The translations under genes were made by a program, and so were the position numbers. From NCBI RefSeq assembly GCF_037975245.1, contig NC_092574.1, positions 15,513,713-15,577,712 of the forward strand: a stretch of 64,000 nt of DNA, in the 5' to 3' direction. Origin of the DNA: Apostichopus japonicus (lineage: Eukaryota > Echinodermata > Holothuroidea > Aspidochirotida > Stichopodidae). Below, in pieces: positions 1 through 10,075 of this stretch. Positions within the stretch are counted from its first letter, which is position 1; every line of letters begins with the position of its first letter. The notes under the pieces are model-generated. The model did no database searches, was not told the origin of the DNA, and was given only the letters and a program-made list of their open reading frames with translations.

Positions 1-271
1 AATTTTCAGAGGACAAGAAATTCAGGCAAAAGTCCTGAAAAATTTGGGCAACCTAAGAGGGAAAAAATATTTATATATATATAAATATGCAGTAGTTTGC
101 CCGAATATTTTTCAACTTTTTGCAACTTGCAAGGCCTCAGAAGTGCCATTTCCGGCAATCTGAGAGGCATTTTTTGCCAAAATTTTTGGGGTTCGCTACG
201 ATAGTGTCACGGGAACTTTCGGGCACAAAAGTTTCTGCCCCCCAAAACTGAAATGGTACCGTACGCCTATG
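1..271 (+). mobile_element. Right-hand part of a hAT-like non-autonomous TIR element, cut by the window edge
   Basis: The sequence ends with CCGTACGCCTATG, the same terminus as the complete element at 17527-18532. Internal segments also match that copy: the GGACAAGAAATTC block, an AT run, GCAACTTGC-AGGCCTCAGAA, CCATTTCCGGCAATCTGA and GTGTCACGGGAA. The left end and its target duplication lie outside the window. No transposase reading frame is visible. Confidence 0.75.
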
Positions 272-386
272 AGTACTACAGGTATGAACTATAAAAGAAA
301 TCTTTCATGCATGTTGCACCTGATAGATCGAGTGTCTATCTTTGACCTTAAAATACACATAAATTGATTGCTAAATCTACACTTAC

Positions 387-505
387 CAACAAACAGTCCA
401 GACAATTGCGAACAGTTTGTTGCACCTCGGCACCCAGCAAGACCCTTACGCATTCTTTCTGGAATGTGATGACCCAGTTTTCATAGATCTGGGAGTCCCT
501 TGCAC
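387..505 (-). CDS. RLR exon: start of Hel2i insert (YENW block)
   Basis: This 119-bp exon starts after a TTTGCACAG acceptor and ends at a TTG|GTAAGT donor. It encodes about 39 residues beginning ARDSQIYENWVITFQKE. The Y-E-x-W pattern followed by a basic amphipathic helix is the characteristic Hel2i segment of RIG-I, MDA5 and LGP2 after their GT/GA-R/Q turn. It enters in phase 1, matching the upstream exon (1029-1127), and leaves in phase 0. Downstream exons are outside the window. An open frame on the opposite strand (417-740) is its shadow. Confidence 0.85.
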
Positions 506-1028
506 CTGTGCAAACAAGTGGAACTTCACCGACAAAAATCCCGTTTCTGGAATTCAACTAGAATGTGAAGAAATCAAACCAGAAAATACAGAGAAAATAA
601 CAAATGTGTTTCATCGAGATACAAACCGTTTTCAAAATTCATTAGACGAATGTTCCTCACTCCTCCCATCTGGCCAAATATTTGAGACACAGCGATTCAT
701 TGGATTCATTGGTCTCCTTCTATCATGCAAGGGTGTCTAAATCATGTTAAAAAATAATGTTTAAAAGACAACAAAAAAATCAAAGTTTCCAAATGTACTT
801 TCCAAGGATTATAGTACCCTTCAAAAGCTGAAATAGTTTTCCTACCCCATTTGAAATTAGACAAGTTAGATATTTCTTAGTGAAAAATTTATATTACTCT
901 AAGGTTTACATTAAGATATGCTTTAATACTTGAGGTGTAACATGATTGAACATGATTGGAATTTTTGAAGCAAATTTGGGATAAATACTGAGGAATTTTT
1001 TTGGTTAAACCTTAAACCTGATACCAAC
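506..1028 (-). other. RLR intron, no recognisable content
   Basis: This 523-bp AT-rich stretch lies between two phase-compatible exons. I see no exon, repeat array or structured element in it. A plus-strand open frame reaching 740 is antisense to the neighbouring exon at its left end and otherwise unsupported. Confidence 0.7.
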
Positions 1029-1127
1029 CTAATTTTCCCCTTAAAGAGTGTTCCAACTTGTTCATTAGAGCCTCCAAGACATCTCTAAATGGATCAATGT
1101 CTCGATCTGGAACAATATGTGGATCAT
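1029..1127 (-). CDS. RLR exon: helicase-to-Hel2i linker (DPFRDVLEALM)
   Basis: This 99-bp exon has acceptor TTCACCAG and a weak but phase-consistent donor TTAG|GTTGGT. It starts and ends in phase 1 and encodes DPHIVPDRDIDPFRDVLEAL followed by MNKLEHSLRGKL. In RLRs the DPF-x-D-x-L-x-x-L-M-x-K-I/L-E pattern marks the first Hel2i helix. It splices in frame to both neighbours, giving IPQEYDPH upstream and KLGARDS downstream. Confidence 0.87.
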
Positions 1128-1926
1128 CTGGTGAAGAGAAATATTGAACACATTTTTAACAGGTTTTAAAGGTTCAAATTAAGGTAAATATCTATTTGAT
1201 AACAGAGAGCTTAAGTTTGAAAAGCATGCACACACATACCCCTCATGGTTTTCTTTCATTTTTACAACTATCTTTGGAAATTAATAATGTCACTTAATAA
1301 TTAAATTAATCCAAAATACATTAAGAGCTTCCAACACTTCAAATTCTAACAAATCTGAAGTTATTTGTGTAAAGTGAGTTGGCCTGACGTTTTCGATCCG
1401 AGCAGGATCTTCTTCAGAGGCTAAATGACAAGTAAACAGTTACAGAAGGGACAAAAACTGAGGTTATTCAGGACAAAAACATTACTGTTTCTGGTAAAAC
1501 ATCAAATGTTCAAGATACAATTTGAATGCAACAAGTAACTGATAAAATTGATGTGAGATATGTATAATCGAAACATAATATAATTTATTATTACATGATG
1601 AAAAACTTAATCAGGGCCAAAGTAGGAAATCTGAGAAGAATTGTTTATAGACAATTGCCTGGGCTCGTCTGGCCAAGGGTGACTGACAACTGGCATATTT
1701 GTGGCAGTTTCACCACAAGTATGGATTTTCACACAAAAATCTATTCCATTTTTGGGGATATAGTTTTTGGTTTCCACACACAGACTTGATATAAGTGACA
1801 CACTGGCTTTTGTAAACATTGAATCCTAGATGTTAATGAAGTATTGGACATTGTAGTTACATAGTGCAAAAAAAAAAAAAAAAAAAAAAAACTCTTTTCT
1901 TATGTCTTAACAATCTGCTGACTTAC
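1128..1926 (-). other. RLR intron with a dispersed repeat fragment and poly(A) run
   Basis: This 799-bp intron holds a hairpin-like repeat fragment at about 1380-1440, with inverted arms GATCC and GGATC around GAGCA, followed by TTCTTCAGAGGC. At 1868-1891 is a 24-base A run on the plus strand. The small open frames on both strands around 1595-1819 overlap each other and match nothing I recognise. Confidence 0.6.
1868..1891 (+). repeat. Poly(A) homopolymer
   Basis: An uninterrupted 24-base A run on the plus strand inside the intron. It may be a retroposon tail or slippage product; no adjoining retroposon body was recognised. Confidence 0.9.
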
Positions 1927-2086
1927 ATTCTTGTGGTATGCTAAGATATTGCTCCAAATTCTCAGTATTTTCCACTTTTTGTAGCTTGTCTGCATCAAGG
2001 TTGGCAAGAATCTCAAAAACATGGTCCCTGGCTTTTTCTGAGGATTTAGCTTTTCCTGTTCCGATTGAGGCTGTCATACCAACGAT
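1927..2086 (-). CDS. RLR exon: helicase motif III (TAS) and following helix
   Basis: This 160-bp exon has an excellent acceptor (TTTGACCTTTCAG) and donor (T|GTAAGT). It enters in phase 0 and leaves in phase 1 after 53 codons. It begins IVGMTASIGTGKAKSSEKAR, which is motif III of RLRs (the L/M-T-A-S-x-G-x-G box that couples ATP hydrolysis to RNA binding). The helix that follows, HVFEILANLDADKLQKVE, matches the family's segment reading out of domain Hel1. It joins in frame to the 8548-8631 exon across a 6.5-kb repeat-rich intron. Confidence 0.92.
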
Positions 2087-2163
2087 CTGAAAGGTCAAAA
2101 CATATTAATGGCATAAAAAAGGACAAGTTTACTCATACATTGGAGATAAAGACCACCATTAAA

Positions 2164-2392
2164 GGATCTTGCAACTTGGTGTAGTAAATTTAAAGGTTTC
2201 CTTTATTTATATTCTGAAAATATTTTACATTAAAAGGATCTTTCAAAGGATAAAAGACTCTTTCAACTCATTGTAGTAAATTTACAGGTTGCCTTTAATT
2301 ATATTCTGAAAATATTCAACATTTTAAGGATCTTTCAACCTGGTGTAATAAATGTAAAGGTTGCCTTTAATCATATGCCAAAAGTATTCGAC
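2164..2392 (+). repeat. Three degenerate tandem copies, 75-95 bp
   Basis: Copies begin near 2164, 2255 and 2329. Each carries a GGATCTT/GACTCTTTCAAC lead, GTGTAGTAAATTTA-like text, GGTTGCCTTTAAT and TATTCTGAAAATATT. The copies are diverged by substitutions and small indels. Confidence 0.7.
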
Positions 2393-3269
2393 ATGTCCGT
2401 AAGATATGTGTTGCGGATAACGGGATGAAACACCAGCGATAGGCTTGAGCATATCCTATCCAACGGATACAACATATAGGTCGGCCAACATGACAGGTAC
2501 ATAATTAACACCAATGTGAGCTAGCTTTAGTTGCTTCAAACGCCTCTATTAAACATGAACTCTAATTTGAAGTTCATGCATGCATGCGCCAATATATCCA
2601 TGTTTAATTTAATTTGTGATGTAGTATAGTTATTTTACAGCTGTCAGGAGCTACTGTATGGACTTCTACTCACAGCTTTTAATATATACTAGGTATGGAT
2701 GATAAGCTTCAAGTTTTGTGCACATTCCAGTGAAGAACATAAATCACCATATGGTAATTTGTGAGACCAGCTTGCCATCACTACATATAGCTTGAGATGG
2801 GTACATTTGCCATACCCGTGAGCCTCACACTACTGGTTAGGGTTCTCAAGAGGTGACCCACAGGGAAAATCCGACCCTATAAGAAGATTTCATTGTGGCC
2901 CTTGAAAATATGTTCGTCCCACAATCTTGGGCTAATGAATTATGCAGGTCTTAAAGTGTTAGGCTTGAAGCCCTATCAGTTTACAACCTGTACATTGATC
3001 AGGTGAGGTTCTGATTCTCTCTGGCTTGTTGATCTAACCAATGTCTCTCTACGTTTCTCCTCATAGCATCCCTGAGATCCCCTGCAATATGACATATGCA
3101 GGTACAACATATTACAGTAGCTTACAGAGAATATGTAACTAGTTGATGTAGCTCTAAGTACCATATGTTACATTTGGTACAGAAAAAGAAGACGTAAGCA
3201 TTACATAAAACATTATGTGTCGTGTGTGTTTTTTTGCTACTCTTGCCAGGTGCGTATCCAGGATTTTCA

Positions 3270-3400
3270 AACCCGGGGGGCGCGAATTACTATCTAAGCG
3301 GAGCGCCACCATTGGTTGGCGCGCAGCGTGCAAGAAAATTTCTTGTTTTGAAACCCCCACAGATCACCGGAAACGGCACTTCTCGGGCTTGAAATGACCA
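3270..3400 (+). repeat. Dispersed repeat copy (ATCTAAGCGGAGCGCCACC family)
   Basis: Contains CCCGGGGGGCGCG, CTATCTAAGCGGAGCGCCAC, TTGGTTGGCGCG-AGCGT-CAAGAAAATT and a C-C-GGAAA block. The same order recurs at 3905-4100 and 4660-4890, and an inverse-orientation version lies inside 17527-18532. Its GC content and CpG density exceed the surroundings. Frame-open stretches in these copies arise from the shared repeat, not from a gene. Confidence 0.75.
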
Positions 3401-3904
3401 ACCAGATGTACACTTTTTGCCTGAGAACCAGGTATTTCCTAATAGTTTTTTTTTCCATCCATAACCTTTTTGAAGTTTGTCAACCCGGCACACATCATGT
3501 TCGACCTGATGGCATCTCCTGTGGGTCTTTGCTTTTGTAGGTGATTCTACGTCGCGGCCCACAATACCCGTCAGCCCCACTTTTCAAGGTTTTAAGCCCC
3601 ATATTTGTTCAGAATTTGAAAATTCACATTTCTCGTGAATAAACTCACTTGAAAACATACCCATAATGTTGTACAAAATTTCATCTATGGACAACCAATA
3701 TAGAAAAACTTCCTTCAACCCCTAACAGACCGGTCAAAATTGCACGAGTAGAGGGAAGTGTGATGCAGAATGTTGGTCAGAAATTTTCGAAAATTCAGAC
3801 ACAGTTAATTTATTGGTGTACAAACATTAAAACCTCTTATAACGGCTATTATAAAACTTGGTTGAAGGAAATGAAAAAATAGCAGATATTTCCGAAACCG
3901 AACA

Positions 3905-4100
3905 CTACACACATAGGCGTAGGAGGCGCGGCGGCGGAGCTAGGGGTATTGGTCAGGAGTGGCGAGAATGGTCTGTAGGAGCGCTTTCGACACTATCTAA
4001 GCGGAGCGCCACCACTGGTTGGCGCGTAGCGTACAGAAAATTTTTGAATAAAGATACTCCCTAGATCGCCGGAAATGACCCTTTCCGGGCCTGGCTAATT
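3905..4100 (+). repeat. Dispersed repeat copy (ATCTAAGCGGAGCGCCACC family)
   Basis: Starts with CATAGGCGTAGGAGGCG, resembling the terminus of the 17527-18532 element, then shows the shared core at about 3992-4040 and a CGCCGGAAATGACCCTTTCC block. A related GC-rich tail with a G9 run and a complementary C run follows at 4259-4330. Confidence 0.7.
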
Positions 4101-4659
4101 TGCAGATAAACGAAGAATAAGGTGTGATCGCCAAATTACACCAACAAAATGTGACAAATGTCAATAAGTAGATGAGAGTGCAATAAAAAAGTCAATAATC
4201 TAGAATAAGTAAAAAGTGGTAAAGAGCTGAAAAAGGCGCCAGCAGTCCATTTGAGTCCGTCGGGGGGGGGCATCCACCCCCCCGACCGTATGGACGCTCC
4301 GCCACTGCGCGGCGGGGGTGCAGCCCCTAATTCGCCATTACTAATGTAAAAGAGAGTTTTGACATAATTGGACCTCCATGCTTTTTATACATCTACATGA
4401 GACATGTCGTTGTTTACATTAGCATCCCGCGAAATACTGCGCAATTTTAACGGACCGTACGGTACATGATGGCATGCGATGTAATAACCGATGCTTGCTT
4501 ATATGATATTGACATGAACACGTTGAACGCGCGCGAAGCGTGCGAAAATTTTTGGTTATTTTTTCAGGCAAGTCGGACAGTTTTGAGGCTTTTCATCCTG
4601 GAACGCCATTTTCATGCTCGCTGATATGATGTGATATCTGCTGTTTGCGTTACAAATTC

Positions 4660-4890
4660 GAACAGGCGCGTAGCGAGGAATTTGCCAAGGGAGGGGCGAA
4701 GCCTGCAGGCAAATTATCTAAGCGTAGCGCCACCATAGGTTGGCGCGAAGCGTACAAGAAAATTTTGGCCGAAAATGCCTCCCAGATCGCTGGAAATGGC
4801 ACTACCCAGGACCATTTGTTAGCGCGAAGCGTACAAGCAAATTTTGGCCGAAAATGTCTCCCAGATCACTGGAAATGACACTTCCCAGGC
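4660..4890 (+). repeat. Dispersed repeat copy with an internal partial duplication
   Basis: The core AGCGCCACCATAGGTTGGCG is followed by AAGCGTACAAGAAAATTTTGG. A second partial copy of the segment AGCGCGAAGCGTACAAG...GAAAATG...CCCAGATC begins about 4820, roughly 75 bp after the first. Confidence 0.7.
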
Positions 4891-5499
4891 CTTGTAAGTT
4901 GCCTCTAAGCACTTTCTATTTTGAAATTACTTAGCGATATCATTTAAAAAAATGCTGAATGGGGGGGGGGCGGGCGGTCGCCCCCATCGCAAAATGCGTC
5001 ATGTTCCCCGACGACACGGTCGAGTTCGAGACCAGCCACAGTTGGTTTCATAGCACAATTCTACACACGCGTTATGATAGACCATATATAGTACATATAT
5101 AGATCATTAGTGAGAGAGGAAAATGGAAACGTCAAAAAATGGAGTTGTCGGTGTAAGGGGTAGGGTGAGTCACACTTTTACGAAATCATTGATCCGTCAC
5201 TGGCTACCCTTCAGCGCTGTAATGATGTCACTGTTCCTCTTTCTCTCCCCGGTGTCTTCGCGTTTTTCTTTTACTCCCTCCTTTTCTCCTTTTTCTCTCT
5301 TTCTTCTTTTTCTTTTCCCTTCCTTCCTCCTTTTTTTTTCCCCCTCTTTTTTTCCTTTTTTCTTCTCTTTTTTTTCTCTCCTATTTTTCTTACCCGGGGG
5401 GTGCGCGCCCCCAATGCCCCCCCCTGGATACGTGCCTGCTTGCTGTTACTCATTCTCAATATCCTCGTTCAAGGTGTAAGATAATTAAAGTACGATTCA

Positions 5500-5605
5500 G
5501 TGTAGGACTTTCACGGTCGTCCGTGACGACTAGAAATTACGTCGGACTACCAAATCTTTCAAAATGTTGTGTGCTTGGTAGTCCTTCGGACGACCAAAAA
5601 AAATG
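5500..5605 (+). repeat. Dispersed repeat with GGTAGTCCTTCGGACGACC
   Basis: The motif GTCGGACTACCAA and, about 40 bp later, TTGGTAGTCCTTCGGACGAC form an imperfect inverted pair. A related copy is at 8190-8275, where AGGACTACCAA and TGGTAGTCCTTCGGACAACC are similarly opposed. Confidence 0.6.
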
Positions 5606-5921
5606 AAGGCTTTGAAGAATTATTGAGCCTAATTATATTTCATTAAAAACGAAAGTCAATTTAATTAAATAGTTTCTGAATAACACCCAAACCAAACATG
5701 AATTAGTTAAAATCATGCGCGAAATATTAACTTTACAACATCGTTAGAAAAAATCTGTTCACTAATAAAGTCGCCTAACGTTAGTCTCTAATGATGTACC
5801 CAGAAAACAAATGATACTTGTGGCTAAATGTCAGTGCAATGCATTTTGTACGGTGTTGTAACAACAGTCGATCAGACACTGACAGTCTATAGGCCGAGTG
5901 AAAATGCATTGCTGGACAATG

Positions 5922-6099
5922 GGGGAAATCTAGCCTATACTGCTGAATTTGTGACGCAGTTATAAGATATCCATGGAATACTTTCAGTATTGCTGTTATC
6001 TTTGACCACATGGTTGCCTAACAGCACACTAAGTCAATTGGGGAAATCTAGCCTATACCGCTGAATTTGTGACGCAGTTATAAGGTATCCATGGAATAC
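5922..6099 (+). repeat. Recent 118-bp-offset duplication of a 60-bp segment
   Basis: GGGGAAATCTAGCCTATAC through CCATGGAATAC occurs at 5922-5981 and again at 6040-6099 with only about two differences. A diverged relative of the same family (GGAATACTTTC, TTGCTGTTA, GACCACATGGT) sits at 7878-7922. Confidence 0.8.
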
Positions 6100-8189
6100 A
6101 GTAATGTTATTAGCGAAAAAAATACTGACAACTTTTTTAATTTAAATTGTCACGAAACGGCCACTGATGAAAATTTTAAAATGACAAGTTAGAGTAGCTA
6201 TATTACGTGATAAAATAAAAAGAGATTAAATCTGTTTTACAATCTTTAAAAAGTTACAACAAAACTGTCGATATTATGAAACAAACTATTTTCGGCAAAG
6301 CCCCGTTTCTAGACTGCCTTACAATGAACAGCGTGCACTATACGTACATCAGTTTACAACTGCAGTGTTTACCCCTAACATTTTTGGCACGTTTCCAAAA
6401 AACTTTTCATGTAGTAAACTATTTTGGCTCCACTCTAGAATTAATAAGGTCAGTCAGTAAAGGATCGGTAAAGTTATGCGAAATATTATCTTAGACGTTC
6501 AAGAAAAGTAGGTAAATATCCCCGTAACATTAAGGTAGGTAAAACACACCTCAAGCCAACCGACTCCTCCGCATGAACAAAACAATCTATTCCCCATGAT
6601 ACACGAGGCACAGTCTATAACATACAGACATAGCACGATATCAAGGCCCAATGGCTAAAGTATGGCCATCTTTTTGAAAGTAAACCTTTTAATCCCATGT
6701 TTTAGGCCACTTGGCACGATTAACTAAATGCTAAATACTGTTCCCATGTCCTTGTGGAAAACGTCAACTTCGCAAAATACAATTAGTTGTGTTTTTGTTG
6801 TTACGTGAGATCCGTAACCGACGAAGTGGTTAGGCTATATACTATACACTTAACTATGGTAGGATATTAATTTTTCCTTTTTTTGTGTGGAAATTCTAGA
6901 AAATCCTTTCTTTTCCCCGCGCTTAACACCAGATGTGGTCTGATGGTTTGTTCATAAATGGGTGAACTAGAGCCTTGTTTACATGACATTAGTTGCATTT
7001 AGCACGATATGCCAGTTTCGCATGAATTTTTCGAAAGTATTTTGCTCGATCTTTCGTAAAGTTTGAAAGGTGTACCAACTTACTGTTCGTACACAATTGG
7101 TAATTTCTCTACTGATTTTCAGAGTTTTTTCTCTATACAGTCAATGTTGTAAAGGACGGGTTTTTCGAAGTTCAAAAATCAGTAAATGAAGTTGAAATTA
7201 TCGTCATTTGTTCAATCCTAAAAAAATATCGTGTTGAAAATAAAAAATCATCGCGATAATAATAATTTTCGATATATCGCCCAACCCTACGTGATAGTCT
7301 CAGATACAATTCAAATGCATCTTCGTACCACCAGTGATTGTTGTCAAAATGTACGTAACGAATATGAGACAAGGCCTAACGGTATGATATTTGAGTGCAG
7401 ACATATGATAGTCTTTACCACAAGCTTCGATATCTCTACACAGGGAAAAGTATACGTTGCAAGTAATTGTTGTTAAACAAGTTACTTCGTGTTCATTGAG
7501 CACTAAAAATGCAAGAATGTTTGCAGACAATCGGTAGGGACTATTAGCCAATCAAATCACGGGAATCTGGTAAAGCGTCATTGTCTATTTTTAGCATGAA
7601 AATCTCTGTAAAGAAGTTTTGGTAGCCCTGTACCTTGCGGTTGATTGTTATGATATTTTTATTTTCAAACAAATTCAATGATCTGTAGGAGTAGGAGAAC
7701 TTTTGATTCTTGTCAGAAGAAGAAATAATGAAAGATGTTCATTCAAAAATATGTTTTGTTATGTTTTCCGTTGACCTAGTTGTGAGTGTGTACTTGGGGA
7801 TTGCAAGCAATTTGAAGATTTTGCGTCCCTGGCCAAAACATTGCGTCCCGTACCCAGAATCCTATGTTCGTAACAATGCTGGAATACTTTCGTTATTGCT
7901 GTTACATTAGACCACATGGTAGCATAACTCAATGGGAATATCTTGCCTAACCATAGGTTTGCCACAAACAAACAAAATCACACTGCGTAGTATTTGGGTA
8001 ATAAATAAGGAACCGGGTAGAAGCGCGTCGGGCGGGTATCCGGATACCCTGTGCAAACACTTTTTGAAAACAGTACACAATAACATGGTTATATGCTTAA
8101 CTAATAAAGCTTTGGTTGACACAATCAGATTGAGCACCAAAATGTTTTGTTTTGTATTATTTGTGTTCATTTTCAATTTTGGTGGAAAA

Positions 8190-8275
8190 TTTGGAAGGAC
8201 TACCAAGTTTTTTGCAGGACTACCAAACATTTGAAAATCCTTGAAACTGGTAGTCCTTCGGACAACCTTCTCAAA
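8190..8275 (+). repeat. Second copy of the GGTAGTCCTTCGGAC repeat
   Basis: Two forward AGGACTACCAA motifs are followed by an inverted TGGTAGTCCTTCGGACAACC, as in the copy at 5500-5605. Confidence 0.55.
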
Positions 8276-8547
8276 TTCCTGGAAATCCAACACTGCGATT
8301 ACTACACCATATGGTCTTTTGTTAAGGTTTGGTATAATGTGTAGACACAAAATTGATTCATTTAACAGTCTATGAAAGAGTTGAATCTATTTAAATATTA
8401 ACTGTGATGTCACATAAAGTACATACAGACATTCTCGTATATATACATACACTCTTGGGACAAAAGCTCCGTTTTCATAATTATTTTACTCCAGCCGTCA
8501 TCAACCAGGCAATGCCGGTATGTGGTTGGCCGAATTGATATACTAAC

Positions 8548-8631
8548 CTGGGGGACGTTGGTATTGCTGGCTCCCAGTTTTTCTTTTTCGATATGATAAA
8601 GGTCCATGATCCTTTTAAATGGATGCCCTTT
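8548..8631 (-). CDS. RLR exon: segment following motif II (GHPFKRIM)
   Basis: This 84-bp, phase 0/0 exon has a strong acceptor with a T10 tract (CCTGCATACAG) and donor CCCCAG|GTTAGT. It encodes 28 residues starting KGHPFKRIMDLYHIEKEK and ending NVPQ. In RLRs this stretch directly follows DECHHT and ends in the LPQ/VPQ that precedes motif III; it joins in frame to IVGMTAS. The preceding exon, which should supply DECH and end in phase 0, was not found. Confidence 0.9.
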
Positions 8632-9227
8632 CTGTATGCAGGTAAAAAAAAAAGAGGATGAAATGCATTTGCCATGAAGCTTAATTAGATTGTATATATT
8701 GTATATATGAGATTGTATATATTCAGCATGTTATCAACTAAATGTAGAAATGACTATAGATTTACACATGTATGCAAAATGAGTAGAATTGGTCAAACAA
8801 AACACCAAATTCTGCACATGATTACTATGTACATGGAGAGAGGGTAAGATGGGACAAGTCAATCTTGATTTGATCATTGTTATAAATACAAAAGATGATA
8901 ATTAAATCAATATGAACATGACACAAACTTCCAACCCCAGACGACATTAGTGAGAAATATCAATGGATTAAAAGCTGGTTGCATGAGACAATCTCATATT
9001 AATGTAAGAAAAGAAAGATGCACATGAGATATTTTACCATTGTGTTAGGACCACATACTCTACATACATTAGTCTGAGGCCATTTTACCATTGTTTGAGG
9101 TCCAAATGCCGTACATAGGCTGAAGTAATTTGACATAGTCTGAGTCTGGGTGAAGTTATTCTATATAATTAGCTCAAATCATTGGCAATGTGAGGTCTTT
9201 TTCCATAGTCTGAAAGACAGCACTTAC
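8632..9227 (-). other. RLR intron where the motif II (DECH) exon should be
   Basis: Reading the minus strand in all frames, I find no DExH/DExD codon string and no acceptor-donor pair enclosing one. The upstream exon ends in phase 2 and the downstream one starts in phase 0, so a missing exon of length 1 modulo 3 is required. The stretch otherwise shows only AT-rich DNA with GTATATAT runs near 8690-8725. Confidence 0.7.
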
Positions 9228-9424
9228 TTGATGTCCATCACGTCATTTCCTTCCACCAGTCCATTCAGAAGGACTTGAGCAGTCAACACCAGAACGTCCG
9301 ATACATTTGCAATCTCCGGCAAATGCAAGCTGAGGCTTTCCCCTGTCACAGATATGATCTCTAATTCTGGTCTATGATCGAGAAGTTCTGTCAGTATTGC
9401 TACTTGCTGGTCTGCTAGAATTTT
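9228..9424 (-). CDS. RLR exon: helicase motifs Ia-Ic
   Basis: This 197-bp exon follows a T-rich acceptor (TTTTTTTTTAG) and ends at a GTAAGT donor in phase 2. It encodes 65 residues. Visible features are the QQVAILTELL helix after motif Ia, ISVTGES (the S/V-x-G turn) and VSDVLVLTAQVLLNGLVEG, the family's D-V/I-x-x-L-T-x-Q-x-L-x-N box. It joins in frame with the motif I exon (phase 0), giving FVVHT|KILADQQ. Confidence 0.92.
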
Positions 9425-10075
9425 CTAAAAAAAAATAAAAGTGATTCCTTGATAAGTGATAAAAGTTTGAGTCACTCCAAGATTAATGTATGTCGTCCAT
9501 TTACAGAGTTGTTAACAATTGACAATTCATAATCATGGATGTTAAATATGAATGTAAGAGACTGACTTCGGTCAGCTTGCAGCTTTGAAAAGCCAATAAG
9601 GCTTAAGTCTTCGCGAGTTCCTGCTTGCAGGAGGATCTAAAATACATACATACATCCATTCCAGAACATCTGGATTAACCATTTCATTTTTGATTCATTA
9701 AAACATGTTTGTTCTCATTTGTAAGTATCTTAAGGCATCTGTTCACCTTGAAAGAAATACCTACTACAGTTTACATTAGATGATTTACTTTTCAGTAAAG
9801 AAATCTCCAACCCTGCAGATAAAATTATTCGATATAATTTTTTTTTTACAACTAACTTCATGAGTTATTATGATTTGTAAACTCAACAAGATCACTGCAT
9901 ACAGGTACAACTTAAATTTTTCTTGGTAAAATTCAAAATTTGATTTTGACAATATCACCTTCCAACGATTCTACTGGAGAGTAATTTGCAGTGCTTTAAT
10001 TTACTTCACATGGAAAAAACAAGAAGATTAAAACTATCAGAAGTTAGAAAAAGTGATAGAAGTATTTAACAGTAC
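9425..10075 (-). other. RLR intron, nothing recognised
   Basis: This 651-bp AT-rich intron carries a CTTCGCGAGTTCCTGC / GCAGGAGG imperfect hairpin at about 9608-9637, next to a short CATA run. No exon is evident. Confidence 0.6.

Larger units (their letters stand above)
3247..5438 (+). mobile_element. Candidate TIR element (about 2.2 kb, nested or compound)
   Basis: The left boundary reads CAGGTGCGTATCCAGG and the right boundary CCTGGATACGTGCCTG. These are inverse complements at 14 of 16 positions, in the CAGG...CCTG style common in hAT-type elements. CTTGC directly abuts both ends (3242-3246 and 5439-5443), shorter than the 8 bp expected of hAT. The interior contains other repeats, including CATAGGCGTAGGAGG at about 3913, so the ends may belong to two separate insertions. 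No transposase is seen. Confidence 0.45.
2087..8547 (-). other. 6.5-kb RLR intron invaded by repeats
   Basis: This is the largest intron of the locus. It contains a 3-copy tandem repeat (2164-2392), a candidate nested TIR element (3247-5438) with several copies of a GC-richer ATCTAAGCG-type repeat, a 118-bp-offset duplication (5922-6099) and two copies of a GGTAGTCCTTCGGAC repeat. No additional helicase exon was found in it. Confidence 0.7.

Noticed and set aside
417-740. 107-codon plus-strand open frame
   Set aside because: It is antisense to the RLR Hel2i exon over its first part and shows no recognisable protein signal.
1380-1440. Possible Penelope-like element end (TGACGTTTTCGATCCGAGCAGG)
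   Set aside because: Looks like a dispersed repeat terminus but no reverse transcriptase, GIY-YIG or ribozyme core is present; left as an unnamed fragment.
5123-5479. 118-codon frame rich in F, S and L
   Set aside because: Most of it translates a C/T-rich low-complexity tract inside the candidate mobile element.
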